From contig CAVUNL010000006.1 in the NCBI GenBank assembly GCA_963742795.1, positions 1 through 64,000 on the forward strand: DNA of 64,000 nucleotides, in the 5' to 3' direction. The notes below the pieces were generated by a model. It was not told the origin of the DNA. It searched no databases and saw only the letters and a list, made by a program, of their open reading frames with translations. The translations under genes were made by a program, and so were the position numbers. This document shows, in pieces, positions 25,473 to 34,380 of the stretch (position 1 is the first letter of the stretch; each line of letters starts with the position of its first letter). The stretch is from Palsa-504 sp963742795. Its GTDB lineage: Bacteria > Actinomycetota > Actinomycetes > Streptosporangiales > Streptosporangiaceae.

Positions 25473-26096
25473 TCAGGCGGCCGGGCGCAGATCCATCGCG
25501 AAGACGACGGGGCCCTCGGCGGAAATCACGGTGAAGCCAAGATGCCGGTAGAAGGAAGATGCCCGCTGGTTGGCGGGCTGAACGAAGAAGTGCAGTCCCA
25601 CCGATCCCTGCTCTTGTAGCGCGCGGATCAGCGTGTCCATCAGCTGCCGTCCGAGTCCTTGCGACTGCAGCCTTGGCACCAGGTTAATGTGCAGGTGAGA
25701 GGGGTAATCCTCGGCGAGCTCGTCCGGGACCGTGAGCGGGACATGGATGAAGCCGGCCGCGCGCTCATCCGGCGTCCGCTGGTCCGGCGGAAGCCCGGCC
25801 GGCGGCGCCGGGTACCGGTCGCGCAGCGCCGGCCACCAGTCGGCCTCCAGGCGCTCCTCAAAAGCCCTGCTGTTCAGCGCTCCGACGATGTACCCGCCGA
25901 CGCCGGCCTCATCCTCAGCGACGAAAGCCAGCGATGGCTCGAACAACCCGTAGGGAGCGGCGAAGACGTGGCCCAGGATCCGCTGGTCCTCGAACATCGA
26001 CGTGGCATCCTTGCCGCCGTCACCCGTCTGCAAGCAGATCCGGTAGAGATCCTCTAGATCACTGTCCCGGTACGGGCGAATAGAGGCTCGCGGCAC
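25473..26096 (-). CDS. GNAT-family N-acetyltransferase
   Basis: This is 207 aa with IRPYRDSDLEDLYRICLQTG at the start, an acceptor region, and the acetyl-CoA site LVPRLQSQGLGRQLMDTLIR followed by NQRASSFYRHLGFTVI. It would move an acetyl group from acetyl-CoA to an amine; residue pattern and length fit the bacterial N-acetylglucosaminidase-adjacent GNAT type, but the acceptor is unknown. The GTG at 26096 stands 7 nt after TAGGTT, a leaderless arrangement; three more open codons upstream begin with TTG. Confidence 0.85.
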   Translation of the reverse strand: MPRASIRPYRDSDLEDLYRICLQTGDGGKDATSMFEDQRILGHVFAAPYGLFEPSLAFVAEDEAGVGGYIVGALNSRAFEERLEADWWPALRDRYPAPPAGLPPDQRTPDERAAGFIHVPLTVPDELAEDYPSHLHINLVPRLQSQGLGRQLMDTLIRALQEQGSVGLHFFVQPANQRASSFYRHLGFTVISAEGPVVFAMDLRPAA

Positions 26097-26280
26097 ATGG
26101 CCCAACCTACGCCCGTGCTGTCACATCTGCTCGACGCGCCCAGGACGAAGCTCATCATGTCCGCACCCAACTCACTCCCGCAGGTGACGACGGCGAGCGT
26201 GAGTCGTAAGCCTGCTGGTCGCCCGGTGTCCGCGGCTGTGGCGTACAGGTCTCCGGCCAGGGGCGGTCACAGAGGCGTGC

Positions 26281-26709
26281 CTATCCATCCGTGCCGGTTC
26301 GGCGCGCGGCAGCAGTGGATTGTCTTGCCGACCCGCCTCGCAGCTGGCTGATCCGGCCCTTCGAAACGCCCAGCAGGACGGCGGCATCGCCGACCGAAAG
26401 CTGCGCGGCGAAGCGCCGGAGGAGCTCGGAGGTGTCGCTGGCGATCTCAGCGGCGGCGCGCTCCTGCTCGCGGCGGCGGTCGCGCAGCCTGCTGGCCCGC
26501 TCGTCAAGCACCGGGTCGCCGGTCTGGTAATCCATCTCCAAGTCCAGGGCCGCTTCCGCGCTGCGCGGAAGATCCTCGACCATGCCGATGACCTCACGGA
26601 CATTGCGGTCGAGGGCCCGCAAGGTCTTGGCCCAGGTATGCGTGCCGGGCAGCGAGGGTACATCGGCCATCCACCCGTCGCCGTCACGGATCACCACGAC
26701 GTGGTACTT
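26281..26709 (-). CDS. hicB: HicB-like antitoxin with C-terminal HTH
   Basis: This 142-aa protein has the HicB fold at the N-terminus (MKYHVVVIRDGDGWMADVPS then LPGTHTWAKTLRALDRNVRE), a helical linker, and an HTH (QLSVGDAAVLLGVSKGRISQ) for operator binding. HicB neutralises the mRNA-cleaving HicA. Here only ~15 codons of HicA remain, fused in frame just upstream. I start at the ATG at 26709, preceded by GAAGAGG; the full open frame begins at 26769. Confidence 0.75.
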   Translation of the reverse strand, partial: KYHVVVIRDGDGWMADVPSLPGTHTWAKTLRALDRNVREVIGMVEDLPRSAEAALDLEMDYQTGDPVLDERASRLRDRRREQERAAAEIASDTSELLRRFAAQLSVGDAAVLLGVSKGRISQLRGGSARQSTAAARRTGTDG

Positions 26710-26769
26710 CATCGCCTCTTCAGCCATCCCTTTGCGCTCGATGAGCCTCATGACCTCCCTGGCTGTCAT
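26710..26769 (-). pseudogene. HicA toxin stub
   Basis: The codons before hicB read TAREVMRLIERKG, matching the start of HicA proteins (T-x-x-E-V-x-x-L-x-x-x-G). The double-stranded RNA-binding body with its catalytic His is absent. A deletion seems to have removed the toxin while keeping the antitoxin and promoter. Confidence 0.5.
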
Positions 26770-26771
26770 CA

Positions 26772-26817
26772 GTATAGTTTAGCGACTAACCATTTCAAGT
26801 GTTTAGCCCTAAACACT
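26772..26817 (-). promoter_or_regulatory. hic promoter with two palindromic operators
   Basis: TATACT (minus strand, about 26772-26777) is a good -10. Upstream lies TTTAG-CGA-CTAA, and then a perfect 20-bp palindrome AGTGTTTAGCCCTAAACACT at 26798-26817. The shared TTTAG/CTAA half-sites suggest two HicB sites. Confidence 0.68.
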
Positions 26818-27293
26818 ACGGCGGAGCAGTGCTCGGACGGCATCTATGGCGGTACGCCGTCGGTGACAGCCGGGTAGATGCTTCGCGAGGCGTCCCCGCG
26901 GCGGGCCAGCGAGTACCGGATGAGCAAAATCCGGTGCTCATGAGCAATGACTCCGGGCTTGTCGTAACGATCCCCGCTGCTGCCATCCGCGGGGGCCTCG
27001 GGTAATGATCCGCCGGATAAGACCTGCTGGGCCGCTTGGCCCAGGTTCTGGGTGAAGAAGCCGGTGAGCCGGGTTCCAGCTAGCCGGTAGCGGAGTTGGC
27101 CGCCTGCCGGGCAGACCGGGCCACGCCTATGCGCGATCGTCGGAGATAGGTGGCACGGCGCGGCGGGCCGGGCCTTCACGCGATACCAGAGGGCAGTGAT
27201 GTCAACCAGCGGACGGACCGCGGCTGGGGTGACGGTCCCCGGCACGAAGCCGGGACGTGATGCCAGCGAGCCGGTGCGCGGCGGAAGGACCTG
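26818..27293. other. Region without supported genes
   Basis: An open frame on the minus strand (26844-27317) lacks domain features and covers most of this interval. Segments such as HEHRILLIRYSLARRGD could be scraps of a broken gene, but I cannot identify a parent. GGAAGGAC at its end is the ribosome site of the GH3 gene. Confidence 0.4.
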
Positions 27294-28505
27294 GTGATCG
27301 AAGTGAGCAGCAGCCACCGCCGCTTTTTCTACCCCGCGGTAGCGGGCGTTCTGGCCTTGGGCCTCCTGGCCGGGTGCAGCTCATCGGTGCCGACGAAAGA
27401 CCAGCCGTCCAAGCCGTCCGAGCCGTCGCCGGCGAGCTCAGCCCCGGTCGGCTCGGCCGGCGGGCAGTCGGTGACTGCCCTGCCGGAACTCTCGCTGACG
27501 CAGATGGCGGGCCAGCGGGTGATCTACAGCTACACCGGGCTCACACCGCCGGCTAGCCTGCTCAGCTCGATCCGGAACGGTGAGGTTGGCGGTGTCATCT
27601 TCTTCAGCCAGAACATTTCCAGCCAGGCCCAGATCGCCTCGGTCATCGCCGGGCTCGACCAGGCGAACGCCAGCCCGCAGAACCCGCTGCGCAGCTACCC
27701 GCTGCTGCTGATGACCGATCAGGAGGGCGGCCTGGTCCGGCGCCTGCCCGGTGCCCCGGTGCTGTCGGAAAAGCAGATCGGGGAGTCGGCCGGCCCCGCC
27801 GCGCAGGCAACGGCCGCAGGGACCGGCGCGGGCCAGAACCTGGCCGGGGCCGGCCTGAACGTGAACCTGGCGCCGGTGCTCGATGTGTACCGCACGCCGG
27901 GCAACTTCGACGACCAGTTCCAGCGCTCCTACAGCATGAACCCGCAAACGGTCGCCGACCTGGGCGCGGACTTCATCACCGCGCAGCAAGCCACCGGGGT
28001 CGCGGCCACTGCCAAGCATTTCCCCGGACTGGGCACGGCCACCAGCGCCCAGAACACCGACCAGCGCCCGGTCACCTTGACCGTGCCGCTGACTGCGTTG
28101 CGCACCATCGATGAGTACCCGTACCAGGCGGCCATCGCCGCGGGGGTCAAGCTCGTGCTGGTGTCCTGGGCGATCTACCCGGCCCTGGACCCTGCCCGGC
28201 CGGCCGGGCTGTCGCCGACGATCGTCGGCGGCGAGCTGCGCCAGCGGCTCGGGTTCACCGGAGTCACGATCACCGACGCCCTGGAGGCCGGCGCGCTGCA
28301 GTCGTTCGGCACCATCGGGCAGCGCGCCACGATGGCAGCCCAGGCCGGGATGGACCTGATCTTGTGCTCGGCACAGCAGGCCACCGAGGGCGACCAGGCG
28401 AAAATCGCGCTGGAGAACGGCTACCAAGACGGAACCTTGGGCCAGGCCGCGTTCCAGGCCGCGCTGCAGCGGGTCCTGGCCCTGAGATCCAGCCTCGCCA
28501 AATGA
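27294..28505 (+). CDS. Glycoside hydrolase family 3 lipoprotein (NagZ-like)
   Basis: This is 403 aa. It has a signal peptide with lipobox LLAGC (Cys ~28), a Ser/Pro-rich linker to ~residue 62, then a GH3 N-terminal barrel: MTDQEGGLVRR, LNVNLAPVLDV, the family signature KHFPGLG and ITDALEAG, where the nucleophile Asp is expected. GH3 enzymes of this layout remove beta-N-acetylglucosamine from muropeptides or chitin fragments, here outside the membrane. The GTG start has GGAAGGAC about 7 nt upstream. The length suits a single-domain NagZ-type enzyme and it appears intact. Confidence 0.88.
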   Translation: MIEVSSSHRRFFYPAVAGVLALGLLAGCSSSVPTKDQPSKPSEPSPASSAPVGSAGGQSVTALPELSLTQMAGQRVIYSYTGLTPPASLLSSIRNGEVGGVIFFSQNISSQAQIASVIAGLDQANASPQNPLRSYPLLLMTDQEGGLVRRLPGAPVLSEKQIGESAGPAAQATAAGTGAGQNLAGAGLNVNLAPVLDVYRTPGNFDDQFQRSYSMNPQTVADLGADFITAQQATGVAATAKHFPGLGTATSAQNTDQRPVTLTVPLTALRTIDEYPYQAAIAAGVKLVLVSWAIYPALDPARPAGLSPTIVGGELRQRLGFTGVTITDALEAGALQSFGTIGQRATMAAQAGMDLILCSAQQATEGDQAKIALENGYQDGTLGQAAFQAALQRVLALRSSLAK

Positions 28506-28651
28506 CCTTGATACCGCGGGCCGGCCGGCATGACTCCTTTGACCCGGTGCACGGCGGCAGCAAAAGCAATGGGCAGGACGCTCGCCGCCTCGCGGACCGT
28601 CGAAGGGTTCCAGTTTCGTGCTGGGCACGCTGCCGGAGCGGCATGATCCCT

Positions 28652-29731
28652 TTACGGGTGATCTGGAGCGCTCCGCTCGGCGGCCCGGATGAGTGCCGGC
28701 GTCAGGGCGGCCATGGCCGCCGTGACCGGCTCCAGTCCGGGCCGGGCGGTGACGATGCGGACGATGGACTCGTCCAGCCCGGCGCTCAGCCGGGCGAACG
28801 CGGCCGGCGCCGGAGCCGCGGGGCCGTAGTAGCCGACCGCCTGCAGCATCTCGTCTGAGGCTGCGTCCACCAGCTCGGGCATGGCCGCACCCCGGTCCCG
28901 CCGCTGCTCCAGCTCGCTCAGCTCCGCATCGAACCCCATCTGGCCGAACAGGCCCCGGTAGCCCGCGCCCGGCGGCATGCCGGGCCAACCCATGGCGTAG
29001 CCGAGCACCTGCGCGCCGAACGCCTGCCGTGCCGCGGCCACGTCGTCGTCGATGCAGACCCGGATGTACATGGTCATCGGGACCGTACCCGGGTCGCGGC
29101 CAGCCCGGATGGCGCCCGTATTAATCTGGGCCCGGCTGAACGCGATGCGCTCCGGCGTGGCCCAGTTGAGCAGCGCTCCGTCGGCGATCTCCCCGGCGAG
29201 CCGGAGCATCTGCGGGCCGAGCGCGGCCAGGTACACCGGAGCCGGCGGCAGGCCCGTTAGCCCGAGCGAGGCAGACCGCGGCCATCCGGGCGCACCCGGG
29301 TCGGCGCCTGCCCTGGCGACGATCGGCCCGGCCGTGACCGGCTGGCCGGCCAGCAGCCCGCGGACCTCGGTGACGTACTCGCGCATCACCGCGATCGGGC
29401 GGTCGGGCAGGCCCACCGAGGCCCAGAACCCCGGCCCGTAACCCCCCGTGCCGAGGCCGAGGACGAACCGCCCCGAAGACAGCTGAGCCAGCGTGGCCGC
29501 CTGGGCCGCGAGGCTCAGCGGAGTCCACATGCGCGCCGCCGGAACGACGGAAATCCCGGTGCGGAGCGAGGTGTCCTGCGACCAAGCGGCGCAGACGTGG
29601 AAAGCGTCCGGCACTCCGCCGGCCGGGGTCCACAGGCTCTCGAATCCGAGCCCCGCCGCCTCCCGCGCGGCCGCTCGCAACTGGTCGAACGGAAGGCCGA
29701 GCCGGGCATCCAGCCCCACGCCAATCATCAT
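28652..29731 (-). CDS. LLM-class F420-dependent oxidoreductase
   Basis: This is 359 aa. It starts MMIGVGLDARLGLPFDQL and carries GLGFESLWTPAGGVPDA, the barrel signature LSSGRFVLGLGTGGYG, APVYLAALGPQMLRLAGEIA and a C-terminal helical section. It belongs to the luciferase-like F420 group; the substrate is unknown. CATACT lies 7 nt before the ATG at 29731, suggesting a leaderless transcript; an adjacent ATG is one codon in. The upstream open frame is GC-rich noise. The 174 bp between this gene and 29906 hold only a short gene-tail scrap (29790-29830). Confidence 0.87.
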   Translation of the reverse strand: MMIGVGLDARLGLPFDQLRAAAREAAGLGFESLWTPAGGVPDAFHVCAAWSQDTSLRTGISVVPAARMWTPLSLAAQAATLAQLSSGRFVLGLGTGGYGPGFWASVGLPDRPIAVMREYVTEVRGLLAGQPVTAGPIVARAGADPGAPGWPRSASLGLTGLPPAPVYLAALGPQMLRLAGEIADGALLNWATPERIAFSRAQINTGAIRAGRDPGTVPMTMYIRVCIDDDVAAARQAFGAQVLGYAMGWPGMPPGAGYRGLFGQMGFDAELSELEQRRDRGAAMPELVDAASDEMLQAVGYYGPAAPAPAAFARLSAGLDESIVRIVTARPGLEPVTAAMAALTPALIRAAERSAPDHP

Positions 29732-29905
29732 GACCGGCAGTATGCCGGACGCCCGGCGCGCCGCTTCGAGGGCCCCCGGCGGCCGCCCGCGCGGACGCTC
29801 AGTGGATGGCGTAGAAGGTGGCCACGGCGCCGAAGGGCCAGCCCTCGGCAAAAGGGATACGTCAACCCTTACGGCTAGCTCGCGAGGGAGTGCATGGTCA
29901 TACTG

Positions 29906-31204
29906 CTATGCGGGAAACTGCTCCTCGCCTGTTGGCTCAATATGCTGCACCTGATTCATCGCTTGGCGGAGCCTCGCGAGCTCCCAGTACATTTGTCTCC
30001 GGGCGCGGTTCGAGTTTCCCAGCGGCTTATGCTCTGGCAGGCTGTGCCACGGGTTGTAGCGAAGGACATCTGCGAATGCGAGCTGCTCGTCGGAGGTAAA
30101 CTTCTCCGCCAGCAGCCGAAGCCGCGCCACCGGGATGTACGGAGAAAGCTGCTCCGGCCACTTGACCGTGGCATCCTCGATCGGCATCAGGAACGAGTCG
30201 GTCTGCACCTGCACCATGAAATCAAACTCCCACTGCCCCATGGCAAGCGTCTTTACCATGGCGTCCCGCAGATAGTTCTCCGCAGGCCGCGCGGGGATCC
30301 TCGTCCTGGCCGGTGACCGTGGCTTCAGCGAGTACTGGACGGCTTGATCCTCGCCAAGCAGGAAAGGAACGTTGCTATAGTACTGCACTTCGAGCGGATT
30401 CGCCTGCATCGGCGAATAGAGCAACTGCATGAACATATGCAGCAAGTGCGGGTCAAATGGGTTGATGGCGTACGCCAGTGGCGCCTTTGCGCGCACCCAG
30501 CGCTGCAGCTTCGCGTTCTCGCGGATGTTCGGGGTAACGAAGCTCGCGGGGCTGACCAGGATCAGATCCTGGGTGAGCCGCTCGTCCTCCATCAGCTTGG
30601 GCCCGGGCACGCCCATGACTTTGATGCCGACCGAACACTGACCCAGATCCTCGATATCCGGCGGAGCGTACGGGCCGGGACCGGAGAAGCGGACCCATGC
30701 AGGATACGTATGCGGCTCCGCGAACAGGCCGCGGCGAAGGTTCGCCGACAGGCCCGGCAGAACCGAGAACTCGGCGCGCAACACACCGAACGTCTTGGTG
30801 TTGCCGAACCGCTGCGCTCCACCCGGGAGCCAGTTCTCCCTGGTGAACTTCGCGATTTCGTCGATGGTCGCGCGGATCTGCTGTTCCTCACCGGGAACCA
30901 GCTGCTCCTCCGCCAGCCCCAAATGATCATCTTGACGCCGGGAGTTCTGCAGCGCCTGTGCCCATGCGAACAACGGGGGCCTGAGCCATTTGTCGAATTG
31001 CGGCCGGTACAAGAACTCTATCCGCCGTTCCAGCCGCCAGAACCAGAGAAACAGGTCACTGAACGGCCGGAAGACCAGAAAGGTAAGCAGCCCCTCGGGG
31101 TCCACCAGAGAACGCTCCTGCCGTGTGGGCTGCTCGGCTGGCACGATGCGCGGGAATGTCCGTTCTGTCCGCGGCACCCGGCCGCGGCGTCTCTGCGTGC
31201 TCAA
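29906..31204 (-). CDS. Catalase-related haem protein (allene oxide synthase-like family)
   Basis: This is 432 aa. Residues 35-85 are hydrophobic and aromatic (TFLVFRPFSDLFLWFW), suggesting membrane attachment. From ~130 it has the catalase-related core: FGVLRAEFSVLPGL, GLFAEPHTYPAWVRFSGPG, GIKVMGVPGPKL, TQDLILV, then YYSNVPFLLGEDQAVQYSLK (candidate proximal Tyr at 275-276) and RYNPWHSLPEHKPLGNSNRA. Relatives rearrange fatty-acid hydroperoxides. Where relatives have the distal His (in HG-x-x-x-A-x-F), this protein has Phe139. Its TTG start overlaps the previous stop (TTGA). Last gene of the operon. Confidence 0.72.
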   Translation of the reverse strand: MSTQRRRGRVPRTERTFPRIVPAEQPTRQERSLVDPEGLLTFLVFRPFSDLFLWFWRLERRIEFLYRPQFDKWLRPPLFAWAQALQNSRRQDDHLGLAEEQLVPGEEQQIRATIDEIAKFTRENWLPGGAQRFGNTKTFGVLRAEFSVLPGLSANLRRGLFAEPHTYPAWVRFSGPGPYAPPDIEDLGQCSVGIKVMGVPGPKLMEDERLTQDLILVSPASFVTPNIRENAKLQRWVRAKAPLAYAINPFDPHLLHMFMQLLYSPMQANPLEVQYYSNVPFLLGEDQAVQYSLKPRSPARTRIPARPAENYLRDAMVKTLAMGQWEFDFMVQVQTDSFLMPIEDATVKWPEQLSPYIPVARLRLLAEKFTSDEQLAFADVLRYNPWHSLPEHKPLGNSNRARRQMYWELARLRQAMNQVQHIEPTGEEQFPA

Positions 31205-31651
31205 CGCGTGAAGTCCAAGGAGAAGTCGAGGACGTGGCGGCGTCCCCAGAAGACGATTCCGAGAAAGACCCCCGGGGCGATTTCACGGATCTCGTCCCGG
31301 ATACGGCGGGCAGCAAACGACGTCTTCGAGTAGTCGAGGACGATGCATGGGGCACCGTCATACCAGCTGTCCTGTTTGTAGATCTCAGCTTCTATCGCCT
31401 CGATCTGCAGTGGCGTCAGGATGTTCAGCAGGCGTGCCGTGCGTGCGCTTACCACCTTTCCCCGCCAGGCGAGAGCGTAGGCCGTGCCGGCGGTCGATCC
31501 GGGCCGCCAGGCCGCCCGTGCCAAGCAGAACCGTCCCGCGGCCGCGGCCGTCAGGGATCGCGCCGGCCCTCCCCGAGCTGAACAGCTTGGCCAGCTCCGG
31601 TCTGGTCGTGGTGATCAGCGTGGCCGGATCGGCCGTATTTATCGTGTGCAT
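31201..31651 (-). pseudogene. Small conserved protein of the lipid-peroxidase operon, frameshifted
   Basis: From the ATG at 31651 the frame reads ITTTRPELAKLFSSGRAGAI, PDGRGRGTVLLGTGGLAARI and drifts. From ~31490 the next frame continues YALAWRGKVVSARTARLLNI, IYKQDSWYDGAPCIVLDYSK, IRDEIREIAPGVFLGIVFWG and ends LDFSLDFTR. Joined with a one-base correction near 31480-31495 it is a ~150-aa protein of a type I recall from actinobacterial lipid gene clusters, function unknown. It overlaps the DyP stop by 13 nt and the catalase-like start by 4, so it belongs to the operon. Sequencing error or true mutation cannot be told apart. Confidence 0.62.
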
Positions 31652-33072
31652 GTTTTCCCCAGGTTGGTTAGGTCACGTTCCCCGGATGGGTGATCGGATG
31701 GCCGCAGCTGCGCCAGGTAGCGCAGAGCCGAGATGCCGGGAAGAAAGAAGTAGGCGCCTCCTCGTGTCCGCACGAACTGGGGTACGCCGCGGTAACGACG
31801 GCGCACCGGGCGCTGCGGAACGGTAAAGGTCGCGCCTGCGGGCTGGCGGGTGCCGGTGAGCGGGTCAGTGTCGTCGTAGAGTCCGCCGAACGTGGTGTTG
31901 TTCAGCCACGTGTGCTGGACGAATTCGAATTGCCTGGACAGGTTGGCCGCCAGGCACAGGAAATAAAGCCCGGTTTCGGGACGCCCGTTCCCGGCCGCCT
32001 CGTAGCTGCGCCCGCGGCGCAGGAGGCGGTGCAGATCGCTGGTGTTCAGCGAGCTGGCGGGGTTCGGGGCCAGCGAGTCGCGCGGGTTCGCCCGGCGGAT
32101 GTGCGCGCCGATGGGGCAGACGAGCCCGAGCGGGTCAGCCTGAAAGCCAAAGCCGTTATCGTCGCCGAGCGTCGGTACGTCCTGGTCCGGTGCGTCGATC
32201 AGGGGTGCGCCGCTTGGCCAGCGGCCTACCATCTTCGCGGCCAGCGCGACCCGCCGGCCTGGATCTTGGGTTCCGTCGGGCTGCCTGGTGACCTGGTCAA
32301 GGAACCGCCAGAACCCGTCGACGTCCTGTTCAAGCTGACGGAGGACCAGATAGGTGCCGTTTCGCCCGAGGTCAGCCGTGCCGCTGCCGGCAGGGTCGGG
32401 AAGCAGCAGGCGCCCGGGGTCGTCGGACGCCGGCAGGAGCGGCCGGTCGGTCAGCTGACCACGGGCGTTCGGGTAACCGAGGACGAACTCGCCCGCGGGC
32501 ACTGATCGCTGAGCGCCGGCCGCCTTCGGCAGCCCGGCGATGACGGGCTGGGAGATCCCGTCGTGGAAGCCGAACGGCTCCTGACTGGCCAGTTCACGGG
32601 TGTGCAGCTCGGTAACGTCCCTGATGCCCAGCTCGGCGAGCTGCTGCAGCAGGACCGATTGTCGCTGCGCGAGGATGTCTGGCGTGGTGGCGTAGGCCAG
32701 GATGAGCCCGTCAATCGGCGGCCTTTGCGGTCCGCCCCACGCCCAGGAGCGCGGGTCAGATTCCCCGACGTCCCCCAGGAACCGGCTCCGATTGGTCTGC
32801 GTCATGCCCTCGATGAACTCGGCGGAGAATCCGGCCATGACGCTGTCCGGCAGACCGAGCTGGCGCAGGCCAGCAGGTGTGAATGCGATGTGCAGGGCGG
32901 TGTCCCCGGAGAACGGTGCCGCGTTCGCGACCTGCGGAAGCAGCCACTTCAGCAGTGCCTGGCTGGCGGCCGGCTCGCGGGCCGCGAAGATGGTGAACCG
33001 CGCGTACCGGTGCCCCTTGTACCCGCGGGCGAACAAGCCCTGGATATCTGTTAGGTCAAGGTGCACGGCCAT
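31639..33072 (-). CDS. DyP-type haem peroxidase
   Basis: This is 477 aa. The distal motif GFHDGISQP (Asp171) and the proximal haem His324 in CPIGAHIRRANPRDS are both present, as are GLYFLCLAANLSRQFEF and the C-terminal GGAYFFLPG. DyP peroxidases use H2O2 to oxidise dyes, lignin-like compounds or other organics. No twin-arginine signal is seen, so it is likely cytosolic. The ATG at 33072 has GAGG about 7 nt upstream and lies 8 nt after the stop of the 422-aa gene. It appears catalytically complete. Confidence 0.88.
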   Translation of the reverse strand: MAVHLDLTDIQGLFARGYKGHRYARFTIFAAREPAASQALLKWLLPQVANAAPFSGDTALHIAFTPAGLRQLGLPDSVMAGFSAEFIEGMTQTNRSRFLGDVGESDPRSWAWGGPQRPPIDGLILAYATTPDILAQRQSVLLQQLAELGIRDVTELHTRELASQEPFGFHDGISQPVIAGLPKAAGAQRSVPAGEFVLGYPNARGQLTDRPLLPASDDPGRLLLPDPAGSGTADLGRNGTYLVLRQLEQDVDGFWRFLDQVTRQPDGTQDPGRRVALAAKMVGRWPSGAPLIDAPDQDVPTLGDDNGFGFQADPLGLVCPIGAHIRRANPRDSLAPNPASSLNTSDLHRLLRRGRSYEAAGNGRPETGLYFLCLAANLSRQFEFVQHTWLNNTTFGGLYDDTDPLTGTRQPAGATFTVPQRPVRRRYRGVPQFVRTRGGAYFFLPGISALRYLAQLRPSDHPSGERDLTNLGKTCTR

Positions 33073-33080
33073 GAGGTGCC

Positions 33081-34349
33081 TCACAAGAGCGAGAGCCAGC
33101 GCTGCGCTGCGGCGGGGCTCATCTCGCCGCGCAGGCCGGCCCGGATCTGGGCGTTCTTCTCGATATTGACCGCGCTCAGCCATGGGTAAGCGCTGTACCA
33201 CAACGGCACGGGCACCTGATGAATGCGCAAGGTATTTTTAAACTGCTCCTCGTACTTGGCGCCCCCCCAGAACAGCCAGCGGGTCGGCGGATAGCCGACA
33301 GCGTTGCCGAACGCGGCGTTCAGACCCCACCAGACCTCGTCGATGAAATCGTCGTTATAGGCCTCGACGGCGCCATCGTAATTGCTCGCGAAGGTCATCC
33401 TCCGCCAGCCATCAAGGGGTACCCACCGGGCAAAATGGATCGTCGTTATCCCGGCCAGGCTCCCATCGTTGTACACGTGCCGGACCGCATAGTTCAGGGC
33501 GAACATCACCCCGCGGATGGTCGCGAGCCGCAGCGGCCCGGGTTTGATGAAGCCCACGACAGCGAAAGGATTCTGTGCCGTGTAATCCTCGTAGCTGGCG
33601 AGCGTCTCGAGGTGCTGCAGCGTCGGCCGCTCCGTGACCGGCGTGTCGCGTCGCTCGGCCAAGCGCAACAGCACCGCCCAGGCCGGCAGGGCGAACGCGA
33701 GCGCCGGGAGCAAAGGCACGAGGGCCAGCGGCACCGCGACCTCGTTCACCGCCTCGCGCACCCGGAAGGTCAGGGAGGGCGGCGCCGCCGGCGTCATCGC
33801 CCACGCCAGATCCGCCCGCCCCGCCACGTACGCCTGCAGGTCCCGCCGCACCGCGGCGGGCGCCCGGCCGGTCCAGTCGGTCTGGTCGAGATAGACCTCC
33901 AGCACATCGCGCAAGTACGCTTCCTGGCGGATCTGGCGCAGCCCGCGCCCGACCGTGTTGACGTAGACGGCGCTGGCCTGAACCAGGTGCTGGCGAAGCC
34001 AGCCGATCCGGGCACGGCGGTGGGCGGCCGGGCCCGGATAGCCCGTGCAGTATCCGAACGCCTGGTTGAGCCCGTCTCCCGCCACGTCGATGAGCTCATC
34101 CAGGTGCCGGCGCAGCGGCGCGTCCACCTCCGTCATGAGGACCAGGCTGGCTGGGATGAGCCTGCCCTCCAGATCGTCGGTCTGCTCGATCAGGAAGAGC
34201 TTGGCGAAGTGCAGCCCGCGCAGGTGCCGGAAGTGGAACGGGCCGTCCGCCAGCCCCTGCGGTGCGCTCGCGGTGAGCCATTTGCGGAGATCAGCCACCT
34301 GCTCCGCCGCGACCATCGCCCGGATCGTCACGCCAAGTTGATGTGGCAT
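33081..34349 (-). CDS. Unknown protein with two similar halves, in the peroxidase operon
   Basis: This is 422 aa. The first half has HFRHLRGLHFAKLFLIEQTD, a strand-rich part and HLDELIDVAGDGLNQAF. The second half has ITTIHFARWVPLDGWRRMTF and YNDDFIDEVWWGLNAAFGNA. The repeated HFA-x-x / DELID or DDFID pattern suggests a duplicated ferredoxin-like fold as in dimeric alpha-beta barrel or DyP proteins. Between them is one hydrophobic helix (PLALVPLLPALAFALPAWAV). No haem ligand motif is clear. It may be a structural partner or lipid-binding subunit (inference). The start has a G-rich ribosome site. Confidence 0.7.
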   Translation of the reverse strand: MPHQLGVTIRAMVAAEQVADLRKWLTASAPQGLADGPFHFRHLRGLHFAKLFLIEQTDDLEGRLIPASLVLMTEVDAPLRRHLDELIDVAGDGLNQAFGYCTGYPGPAAHRRARIGWLRQHLVQASAVYVNTVGRGLRQIRQEAYLRDVLEVYLDQTDWTGRAPAAVRRDLQAYVAGRADLAWAMTPAAPPSLTFRVREAVNEVAVPLALVPLLPALAFALPAWAVLLRLAERRDTPVTERPTLQHLETLASYEDYTAQNPFAVVGFIKPGPLRLATIRGVMFALNYAVRHVYNDGSLAGITTIHFARWVPLDGWRRMTFASNYDGAVEAYNDDFIDEVWWGLNAAFGNAVGYPPTRWLFWGGAKYEEQFKNTLRIHQVPVPLWYSAYPWLSAVNIEKNAQIRAGLRGEMSPAAAQRWLSLL

Positions 34350-34380
34350 GGCAGCGTCCCCCCGCCCGGACGGAATACGA

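Noticed and set aside
27438..28988. A 516-codon minus-strand open frame
   Set aside because: It overlaps the GH3 lipoprotein and the F420 oxidoreductase in the wrong phase and shows no domain.
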